NCBI GenBank assembly: GCA_943325425.2
Contig: CALPPJ020000065.1
Span: 1-7,084 of the forward strand
From: Bifidobacterium breve
GTDB taxonomy: Bacteria; Actinomycetota; Acidimicrobiia; Acidimicrobiales; Ilumatobacteraceae
DNA: 7,084 nt
Reading direction: 5' to 3'
Shown here: positions 1 through 5,047 of the stretch, piece after piece
Numbering within the stretch: position 1 is the stretch's first letter
Layout: every line of letters begins with the position of its first letter
Program-made: the position numbers and the translations under genes
Notes under the pieces: model-generated
The model's input: only the letters and a program-made list of their open reading frames with translations
Databases searched by the model: none
What the model was told of the DNA's origin: nothing

Positions 1-863
1 AACATTGACAAAAGTGCTTGAGCATTCACTGATCGGGGCGAGCGCGCATCACGATGAATGAGCCACTTCTCTTTTGAGTTCTCGATTATGGCTGGTAACA
101 ACAAACCAGATTCAATGAGTTCATCAATGCGTGGTCGCGCTAATGCCGGTTTGATGCGGAAGTAATCAGCAATATCTTTAGCAGTCGCAACGCCTAGTGA
201 ACGCGCCCCGATATCAAGCAGTTCACGCTGCGCATCGTGAACGCTCGGAGTGCGTGCTCGAAGGTGTTGCTGAGGAATCACGCGTTCGGGCAAGTCGTAT
301 AAACGGGCAAAGTCATTCGTGCGACGAGTTGCAGTGACTCGACCACACATAAACAAATACTCCAGTGCCAACTTGGCTTTATCCCAATCCCACCATTGGC
401 CTTTTTTCTCAGTGCGCTCAGATAACTCGCCAGCAGCCAATGGCCCTTCGGCAACAACTCGCTGAAAAACTTCTTCAACATATTTCGGATGCTGCTTCAA
501 CAGCTGTTCAGCGCTGCGCCAGGGACCCTCAAGTGATTGCTCCATCTTCCATCGCCACAGGCGATGATGTTCGGTGCGTACGTGAGCAGCCTCATGCCCC
601 CAATACTCAAAGAGTTCACCATCATTGGTTGCTAACGGAATGAAGTCACGAGGATGTTCACCAAGACGCGAGAACAAAGGCAGTTCTTGGCTTCGCACTA
701 AAACATTCACCGAATCAATCTGAATGAGACCGATGTGATCAAGAACTTTTCGTAAGTGCCGACGATCAGTGCGACCAGATGGCCGAGCCTGCGCAAATCC
801 CTGAGCCCCCAACGCAATACGTCGCGCTTGCGCCGTACTGAGTGGGGTCACTCGAGAATTCAT
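1..863 (-). CDS. YcaQ-family winged-helix DNA glycosylase (HTH_42), C-terminus cut by window edge
   Basis: Reading from ATG 863-861 gives 287 open codons that run off the left edge; family members are about 400 residues, so roughly the last quarter is missing. The family repairs DNA by excising bulky or crosslinked alkylated bases; E. coli YcaQ unhooks interstrand crosslinks. Seen here: the Q-I-D triplet at residues 48-50 in the position of the catalytic Q-x-D motif (from memory, the YcaQ type, as opposed to the Q-x-Q of AlkZ), then SVNVLVRSQELPLFSRLG (51-68), YWGHEA (87-92), a WWDWDKAKLALEYLF block (157-171), and a winged-helix-like YDLPERVIP segment (189-197). The reading ends at ALLSM, where the conserved 'LLSPFDPLVWDR'-like block would begin. 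It lies 25 bases downstream of the cyclophilin gene on the same strand, so the two are probably co-transcribed. No strong Shine-Dalgarno precedes the ATG. Family assignment is firm; the exact lesion is inferred. Confidence 0.85.
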   Translation of the reverse strand, partial: MNSRVTPLSTAQARRIALGAQGFAQARPSGRTDRRHLRKVLDHIGLIQIDSVNVLVRSQELPLFSRLGEHPRDFIPLATNDGELFEYWGHEAAHVRTEHHRLWRWKMEQSLEGPWRSAEQLLKQHPKYVEEVFQRVVAEGPLAAGELSERTEKKGQWWDWDKAKLALEYLFMCGRVTATRRTNDFARLYDLPERVIPQQHLRARTPSVHDAQRELLDIGARSLGVATAKDIADYFRIKPALARPRIDELIESGLLLPAIIENSKEKWLIHRDARSPRSVNAQALLSM

Positions 864-888
864 CTATTGCAAAACTCAGTGGACTAAA

Positions 889-1446
889 TCAGTCAGCAAC
901 AGTGATGGTGACTGACTTGATCACCACGTCGGTCACGGGGCGATCGCCGCGTGCCGTCGGAACATTTTGCATAGCCTCAACAACTTCGAGGCCCTTCACA
1001 ACCTGACCAAACAACGCGTAAGCGGGCGGCAAGCTGACACCGCTCGGGCCACTGATCAAGAAGAACTGTGAACCGTTGGTGTTCGGTCCGGCATTGGCCA
1101 TTGCCAGTGAACCGATCTGGTACTGGCCAGCCTTGGGAAGTTCATCAGCGAACTTGTAACCAGGTCCACCCATACCGGTGCCGGTCGGGTCGCCGCCTTG
1201 GCAGACGAATCCCTGAATGATGCGGTGGAAGATGATGCCGTCGTAGTAGTGATTGAGCGCCAAGAAGATGAAGCTGTTCACGGTACGAGGTGCCTTGATG
1301 GCGTCGAGGGCAATGACCAGAGTGCCCATCGAGGTTTCCATGGTGGCGGTATAACGCTTGGTGACGTCGATCCCCATTTCGGGCTCAGAAGAGAACTTCT
1401 GGCACTTGGGGGCGGATCCGTCGAAAGGGGGGAAAGTTGTGGACAT
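889..1446 (-). CDS. cyclophilin-type peptidyl-prolyl cis-trans isomerase
   Basis: A 185-residue cyclophilin, which catalyses cis-trans isomerisation of peptide bonds before proline and so assists protein folding. The core begins near residue 32 with YTATMETSMGTL. Family signatures are clear: FHR at 73-75 (the catalytic arginine), QGGDP at 83-87, the GTG-GGPGY loop at 89-97, MANAGPNTNGSQFFL at 116-130, and ALFGQVVKG later. The tryptophan that confers cyclosporin sensitivity in eukaryotic cyclophilins is not evident, as is usual in bacteria. The first 30 residues (PPFDGSAPKCQKFSSEPEMG) form the short polar extension seen in actinobacterial single-domain cyclophilins. They do not look like a signal peptide, so the protein is probably cytoplasmic. 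The ATG has no Shine-Dalgarno but lies 8 bases after a TANNNT box, suggesting a leaderless transcript. It is divergent from the DksA-like gene and upstream of the YcaQ-family gene. Confidence 0.93.
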   Translation of the reverse strand: MSTTFPPFDGSAPKCQKFSSEPEMGIDVTKRYTATMETSMGTLVIALDAIKAPRTVNSFIFLALNHYYDGIIFHRIIQGFVCQGGDPTGTGMGGPGYKFADELPKAGQYQIGSLAMANAGPNTNGSQFFLISGPSGVSLPPAYALFGQVVKGLEVVEAMQNVPTARGDRPVTDVVIKSVTITVAD

Positions 1447-1454
1447 AGGTCAAA

Positions 1455-1460
1455 ACACTA
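1455..1460 (-). promoter_or_regulatory. candidate -10 box for the cyclophilin gene
   Basis: On the minus strand TAGTGT (1460 to 1455) fits the actinobacterial TANNNT -10 consensus and ends 8 bases before the cyclophilin ATG. This would give a leaderless or nearly leaderless transcript. No convincing -35 is visible. Short motifs of this kind are common by chance. Confidence 0.3.
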
Positions 1461-1469
1461 TCTGCCGAC

Positions 1470-1475
1470 TACTCT
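1470..1475 (+). promoter_or_regulatory. candidate -10 box for a leaderless DksA-like gene
   Basis: TACTCT fits TANNNT and is followed by exactly six bases (GAGCCC) and then the ATG at 1482. That puts the box at -12 to -7 with the A of the ATG as +1, the classic leaderless arrangement in actinobacteria. No Shine-Dalgarno precedes the gene, which agrees. The -35 region is not recognisable. Confidence 0.45.
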
Positions 1476-1481
1476 GAGCCC

Positions 1482-1679
1482 ATGTCCTCGCCGGAATCAA
1501 CCAACGAAGAATCAACAACACTCATCGATCTTGACGCCATTGAGCGCGATTTGGCCGATGTTGAAATGGCCTTGAGCCGTCTTGATGCGGGCACCTATTG
1601 GGTGGACGAAATCACGGGCCAACCTTTGCCCGATGCAGTGCTCGAAGCCAACCCATTGGCTCGCCGCAACCCCGCATAG
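1482..1679 (+). CDS. small TraR/DksA-like protein lacking zinc-finger cysteines
   Basis: A 65-residue acidic protein. After a polar N-terminus, residues 17-62 follow the C-terminal pattern of TraR/DksA-type proteins: a helix IERDLADVEMALSRLDAGTY (20-39), then the finger region up to LARR (59-62). In typical relatives the next part reads roughly YGTCEVCGKPI, and a second cysteine pair follows. Here it reads YWVDEITGQPL: the first cysteine is Asp42, the second is Thr45, and the chain ends at RRNPA with no second pair. No cysteine exists anywhere in the protein, so it cannot bind zinc in the usual way. It also lacks the long N-terminal coiled coil with the acidic tip by which DksA acts in the RNA polymerase secondary channel. 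A role at RNA polymerase is therefore only possible. The start is chosen from the TANNNT box six bases upstream; a hairpin follows the stop. Confidence 0.8.
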   Translation: MSSPESTNEESTTLIDLDAIERDLADVEMALSRLDAGTYWVDEITGQPLPDAVLEANPLARRNPA

Positions 1680-1686
1680 CCAGCAC

Positions 1687-1709
1687 CCTTTGGCAGTTCT
1701 TGCCAAAGG
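1687..1709 (+). terminator. perfect 9-bp hairpin after the DksA-like gene
   Basis: CCTTTGGCA (1687-1695), the loop GTTCT, and TGCCAAAGG (1701-1709) form a perfect stem starting 7 bases after the TAG stop. No T-run follows, so it is not a textbook intrinsic terminator. Tail-less stems directly after stop codons are usual in actinobacteria, where they end or protect transcripts. Confidence 0.6.
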
Positions 1710-1787
1710 ACTAACAGAAGTTGTCAATAGTCCCCCAAAAGATTTGGTACTTTTTTCTCCGGCGGGGCGAGACCGTCCCCCTTGAGC

Positions 1788-1793
1788 GGAGGG
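1788..1793 (+). promoter_or_regulatory. Shine-Dalgarno deciding the start of the exported protein
   Basis: GGAGGG lies six bases before ATG 1800-1802, ideal spacing. This favours that ATG over an in-frame TTG at 1782, which has no such site. TCCCC at 1776-1780 just upstream could pair with GGGA at 1791-1794 and partly mask the site. Confidence 0.75.
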
Positions 1794-1799
1794 AAAGTT

Positions 1800-2936
1800 A
1801 TGGAAAACGATGAGATTCAAAGTCTCAAAAATCAGCTAGCAACATTACAAGTTCAACTTAACCAACTAGAAGCTGCAAGCGAACCAGAGCGTGCATCTCG
1901 CCGCAATATGTTGCGACTAGCAGGTGGAGCCGCAGTCGGCGCAGTCGCTGGTGGTCTTGCCTTTGGTGCACAACCTGCAAACGCAGTAGGTCTACTCGCC
2001 GACAAAGTTGAAAAAGGTATTGATAACGCCGTCAATAGTCCGACCATTCTTAATGGTGCGGGTTTCACCTCTAGTGGCGGGCGAGGGATTCTTCACATCA
2101 CTGATGACAACACCGTTACAAATGGCTCAGCAATTAATGCGGGCATCACCGTTTCTGCCAATGACATCAAAATCAGAACAGGACTTGCTGTCGTCGCTTC
2201 GGACTACGGCGCAAAACTCGATAGCCCAATTCCTTTAAAACTAATGGACAGTTCAAGTTCGGTAGCACCTACCGTTGCAAGTGGATATAAAGGTCAATTC
2301 AAAGTCGTCGGAAGTGACTTGTGGTATGCAGTTGCTGGAAATATTGGCGCAAATTCGGCTCGCTGGCGAAAAATTGCTTCGTTGCACACCAACCTGAACC
2401 GTGAAAGTGCCCCACCTCGGACTCTTAGTACAGCCGCTAGCAAGGGTGACTTGGTGTTGGACTCAAATGGCGATTTCTGGCTGTGCACGGTTGCCGGCAC
2501 GCCAGGAACATGGACCCAACTTGGAGCCCCGATCAACCCACAATTCGTCGCAATTGACCCAATCCGCGCATACGACTCACGCAAAGCTGCCTATACGACC
2601 AACGGTGTGATGGCGCCAAATTCATCACGCGTAATCTCCGTTGCCGACGCCCATGACAGCGAAGGCGCAGTTACCACGGCGAACGCAGTTCCTAACGGAG
2701 CAACTGCGGTGGCGTTTAATATCACAGCTACAGGTGCTAACGGCGGAAATTTCTTTTCGGTTAATCCGGGCGATGCTGCCTCTTACACAGCTTCAACTGT
2801 CAACTTTGCTGCAGGGCTTGACATCGCAAATGCTTCTGTCGTAAAGCTTGATTCCAGTCGACAGATCAAAGTTTTTTGCGGCGGAGATGTTGGAAGCGCC
2901 CATGTCATCATCGACATCGTCGGTTATTACCAATAG
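1800..2936 (+). CDS. Tat-exported surface protein with N-terminal coiled coil and C-terminal actinobacterial secreted module
   Basis: 378 residues, starting at the ATG behind a strong Shine-Dalgarno. Residues 1-30 are a short coiled coil with an unbroken heptad (I6, L9, L13, L16, L20, L23). A twin-arginine signal follows: SRRNMLRL at 33-40, a Gly/Ala-rich hydrophobic core, and the likely cleavage site ANA-VG after residue 62. The exported part is rich in Ser, Thr, Asn, Gly and Ala. It contains two short related units, GSDLWYAVAGN...ARWRKIA (from about 171) and NGDFWLCTVAGTPGTWTQLG (from about 223). From about 249 comes the module common in actinobacterial secreted proteins: DPIRAYDSR, VPNGATAVAFNITATG, STVNF-like and AN-SVVKL blocks, and the ending HVIIDIVGYYQ. 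No enzyme motif or C-terminal anchor is visible. A structural, adhesive or surface-layer-associated role is inferred. Export of a folded protein by Tat is well supported; function is not known. Confidence 0.85.
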   Translation: MENDEIQSLKNQLATLQVQLNQLEAASEPERASRRNMLRLAGGAAVGAVAGGLAFGAQPANAVGLLADKVEKGIDNAVNSPTILNGAGFTSSGGRGILHITDDNTVTNGSAINAGITVSANDIKIRTGLAVVASDYGAKLDSPIPLKLMDSSSSVAPTVASGYKGQFKVVGSDLWYAVAGNIGANSARWRKIASLHTNLNRESAPPRTLSTAASKGDLVLDSNGDFWLCTVAGTPGTWTQLGAPINPQFVAIDPIRAYDSRKAAYTTNGVMAPNSSRVISVADAHDSEGAVTTANAVPNGATAVAFNITATGANGGNFFSVNPGDAASYTASTVNFAAGLDIANASVVKLDSSRQIKVFCGGDVGSAHVIIDIVGYYQ

Positions 2937-2972
2937 CTGAACCTTAGTTTGCTCCTAGTGCAAAAGAATAAA

Positions 2973-3488
2973 ATGGCGGGTGTCACTTGGCGACTCTCAA
3001 CGCCAAGTGACACCCTGTTTGCTTACCAAGTCGCGGTTGCCAACGATCCACGATGGTGGCGGGCTTGTAAAAATGGCCTGTCACCTCAATCGGTTATTGA
3101 GGTGGCAAAATCGTTTGCCGCAGGAGTTGTCATCAGTAACGAGGCAAGAGATTTAGGTATCGCTTTTTTAAGCGAAACCGGCGCAGCCGGAACCGGAATG
3201 CTTGATATTTGGTCTCTTCAGGATTCAGAGGCGATTGAAAGTGTCTCCGACATCATCCCTGAAATACTCAGCGCGGCCTTTTCTGCTTCAAATATCCGGG
3301 CTCTGTATTTTGAACGCTTTGAAAATGATGTTGATTTGCGGGGAGATTCGCGACCTTGGTGGAAACTCCAAATTGAGTACCCGGATTTCGCAATGATTCA
3401 AGGAAAATATGAAAATCGAACCTGTTGGGTATTGACGCGAAGCGACTTTGAGATTCATTCTTCGTCAATTATGGATTCCGAAGCATGA
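2973..3488 (+). CDS. divergent GNAT-fold protein, probably without a canonical acetyl-CoA motif
   Basis: 171 residues from ATG 2973; GTG 2958 and TTG 2949 are alternative in-frame starts. It lines up in outline with RimJ/RimL-type GNAT acetyltransferases: a first strand and TPSD turn (VTWRLSTPSD, 4-13; compare FRPITPDD in the next gene), a helix ending NDPRWWR (24-30), GLSPQSVIEVAKSF (35-48), VVISNEARDLGIAFL (52-66), MLDIWSL (76-82), a long helix, a strand RALYFERFEN (109-118), and a final GKYENRTCWVLTRSDFE (144-160). The expected acetyl-CoA loop (Q/RxxGxG/A) after the central strand reads LQDSEAIES, so it looks degenerate and catalysis is doubtful. It overlaps the next gene by ATGA, implying translational coupling and perhaps a pseudoenzyme-enzyme pair. 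A 15-bp inverted repeat lies within its first codons. The fold is inferred from pattern only. Confidence 0.65.
   Translation: MAGVTWRLSTPSDTLFAYQVAVANDPRWWRACKNGLSPQSVIEVAKSFAAGVVISNEARDLGIAFLSETGAAGTGMLDIWSLQDSEAIESVSDIIPEILSAAFSASNIRALYFERFENDVDLRGDSRPWWKLQIEYPDFAMIQGKYENRTCWVLTRSDFEIHSSSIMDSEA
2978..3015 (+). repeat. perfect 15-bp inverted repeat, terminator-like, inside the start of the first GNAT gene
   Basis: GGGTGTCACTTGGCG (2978-2992) and CGCCAAGTGACACCC (3001-3015) are exact complements around an 8-base loop. The stem is followed by TGTTTGCTT on the plus strand. On the minus strand it is followed by a T-rich run (GCCATTTTATTCTTTT). It begins 41 bases after the stop of the exported-protein gene, where a terminator would be expected, yet starts only five bases after the proposed start codon of the next gene. 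It may terminate or attenuate transcription, or control translation of the GNAT gene. Confidence 0.85.
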
Positions 3489-4042
3489 TTATTCATACCT
3501 CCCGAGCAATTTTTCGACCCATTACGCCAGACGATTACACCAGTCTGTACAACATTGAGAATGACCCCCTGTCCACTTCTACCTGGAGGTATAAAACCGG
3601 AATGCCCCCGCCAGAAGAATATGAGTCAGCGCTATGGCGTCAGACTGATGCCATCTGGGTCGTAGAAGGTCGGGAGAGCCGCCAAATTATCGGTTACCTG
3701 CAACTTCATGATGTCGACCTTCGTGCTCAACATGGTTGGTTTTCTATCTATTCTCGAGCTGATAGTCGAGGTAGTGGTTTTGTGATGGAGGGTTTGATGG
3801 CCTTCTGCGAGGCTGTATTTAACGAGTGGCCACTTCGCTGGATCTACGCACATTCTTTAGAACAAAACGTTCATTCATTTGATTCCGGCATTCGCCGTGG
3901 CGATGCAGTTCGCCTAGGCATACTTCAAGATCGAATGTTGATTGACGGTGTGCTTTCTGATGTACATGTCATCGGAATATCTCGTGAAAGTTGGATGTCA
4001 AGCAAATTGAGAGAACGTTTCAATCGTCTCCGTAATCGCTGA
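3485..4042 (+). CDS. GNAT-family N-acetyltransferase-like protein (RimJ/RimL type)
   Basis: 185 residues. The GNAT plan is readable: SRAIFRPITPDDYTSLY (6-22), WVVEGRESRQIIGYLQLHDVDL (58-79), the acetyl-CoA loop region SRADSRGSGFVMEG (90-103), and PLRWIYAHSLEQN (116-128), where arginine-to-asparagine spacing matches the strand that contacts CoA. It ends with DVHVIGISRESW (159-170), the typical last strand. The motif-A segment D93-S-R-G-S-G98 keeps both glycines but has Asp where Gln or Arg is usual. A donor role for acetyl-CoA is likely; the acceptor (protein N-terminus, amino sugar or small molecule) cannot be told. The ATG overlaps the TGA of the preceding gene (ATGA), so it is translated with it. 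The protein ends in a basic tail, KLRERFNRLRNR. A perfect hairpin follows the stop. Confidence 0.8.
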   Translation: MIIHTSRAIFRPITPDDYTSLYNIENDPLSTSTWRYKTGMPPPEEYESALWRQTDAIWVVEGRESRQIIGYLQLHDVDLRAQHGWFSIYSRADSRGSGFVMEGLMAFCEAVFNEWPLRWIYAHSLEQNVHSFDSGIRRGDAVRLGILQDRMLIDGVLSDVHVIGISRESWMSSKLRERFNRLRNR

Positions 4043-4044
4043 TA

Positions 4045-4069
4045 GTTCTCAGTCGGCAAGACTGAGAAC
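4045..4069 (+). repeat. perfect 10-bp inverted repeat abutting the hydrolase start codon
   Basis: GTTCTCAGTC (4045-4054), the loop GGCAA, and GACTGAGAAC (4060-4069) pair exactly. The repeat fills almost the whole 27-base gap between the second GNAT gene and the hydrolase, and its last base directly precedes the ATG at 4070. There is no T-run. It could be a tail-less terminator, a translation-control hairpin, or a repressor operator. Confidence 0.8.
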
Positions 4070-5047
4070 ATGAGCCACAGCATTCAGCAGCGCACCATTC
4101 GCACTAACGGCGTCGATCTTGTTGTTACCGAGGCCGGAGACCCGTCGGGGCCGTGCATCATCTTGAGCCACGGCTTCCCCGAGTCAGCGCATTCGTGGCG
4201 TCACCAGATGCAGCCACTCGCCGATGCTGGATATCACGTACTTGCTCCCGATCAACGAGGTTATGGCTTCTCGTCGTTGCCAAAAAATGTCACCGACTAC
4301 GGCATCCAAAATCTCACTGGTGACTTAGCCGGATTACTTGATGCCACCGGACATGACGATGCAATTTTTGTTGGTCATGACTGGGGTGCTTTAGTCGTCT
4401 GGGAAATGGGCCGACTACATCCCGATCGTGTCAAAGCCATTTGTGCAGTGAGTGTTCCGTTCACACCATGGCCGATGAAGCCCACTGAACTTTTCAAGAT
4501 GATGTTCACCGATCGCTTCTTTTACATGTTGTACTTCCAAGAAGTTGGTCCAGCCGAAAAAGAACTCGGCGCCGATATTCGCCACACGATGCATCAGTTC
4601 ATGTGGGCAGCTTCTGGTGCGATGTACAAACCAGGTCCCACCGACCCCGCTGAACTCCCCCCGATGGCAGGACCTGGTTTCTTAGACATGTTCAAAGATG
4701 TCCCGACGCATCTACCAACTTGGTTAACCCAAGACGATCTCGATTACTACGTCAAACAATTCACGAACAGTGGATTCTTTGGCCCGGTGAGTTGGTATCG
4801 CAATCTTGATGCCAACTACGAAGTACTCAAGGAGATTCCGGTTGATCGTATTTCAATGCCCACATTCTTTATCGGCGGTGACAAAGATGGCGTGATTGCT
4901 TCACGCTTAGACACGCTTGATGCAGTGAACGGCATGACCCCCAATTACAAGGGCAGCGTCATTATTCCAGGCGCTGGTCACTGGACTCAGCAAGAAATGC
5001 CCGATGAATTCAACGCGGCGTTGATGGGGTTCTTGAAGAACCTCTAA
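4070..5047 (+). CDS. alpha/beta hydrolase, soluble epoxide hydrolase type
   Basis: 325 residues, full length for the family; cytoplasmic, no signal peptide. Epoxide hydrolases open an epoxide through an alkyl-enzyme ester on Asp, which water then hydrolyses. All expected elements are visible: the oxyanion-hole motif HGFPE (34-38), APDQRGYGFS (59-68), the nucleophile elbow GHDWGA with Asp104, cap-domain tyrosines in YFQEVG (Tyr155) and SWYRN (Tyr243), the catalytic acid in GGDKDGV (Asp273), and the catalytic histidine in PGAGHW (His304). The Asp nucleophile excludes an ordinary serine esterase. A haloalkane dehalogenase is less likely, because the paired cap tyrosines and the SWYRN block are typical of epoxide hydrolases. 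The substrate is unknown. The ATG follows a hairpin directly, with no clear Shine-Dalgarno. Its 3' end overlaps the convergent membrane-protein gene by 38 bases. Confidence 0.92.
   Translation: MSHSIQQRTIRTNGVDLVVTEAGDPSGPCIILSHGFPESAHSWRHQMQPLADAGYHVLAPDQRGYGFSSLPKNVTDYGIQNLTGDLAGLLDATGHDDAIFVGHDWGALVVWEMGRLHPDRVKAICAVSVPFTPWPMKPTELFKMMFTDRFFYMLYFQEVGPAEKELGADIRHTMHQFMWAASGAMYKPGPTDPAELPPMAGPGFLDMFKDVPTHLPTWLTQDDLDYYVKQFTNSGFFGPVSWYRNLDANYEVLKEIPVDRISMPTFFIGGDKDGVIASRLDTLDAVNGMTPNYKGSVIIPGAGHWTQQEMPDEFNAALMGFLKNL

Noticed and set aside
365..643. Plus-strand open frame of 92 codons
   Set aside because: It is antisense to the YcaQ-family gene, whose minus-strand frame is open throughout and carries family motifs.
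837..880. ACTGAGT/ACTCAGT inverted repeat around the YcaQ-family start codon
   Set aside because: Only 7 bp with a 30-base loop, much weaker than the three perfect repeats reported.
1198..1575. Plus-strand open frame of 125 codons opposite the cyclophilin start
   Set aside because: It runs antisense through clear cyclophilin motifs and across the divergent promoter; its translation is low-complexity and matches nothing.
1721..1753. TTGTCA and TACTTT as a -35/-10 pair before the exported-protein gene
   Set aside because: The spacing of 21 bases is too long for a normal promoter.
1782..1799. TTG start adding six residues to the exported protein
   Set aside because: The Shine-Dalgarno itself lies within this extension, at the right distance from ATG 1800.
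1723..2041. 11-base direct repeat GTCAATAGTCC at 1723-1733 and 2031-2041
   Set aside because: The second copy is ordinary coding sequence, and one 11-base match at this distance can arise by chance; no further copies were seen.
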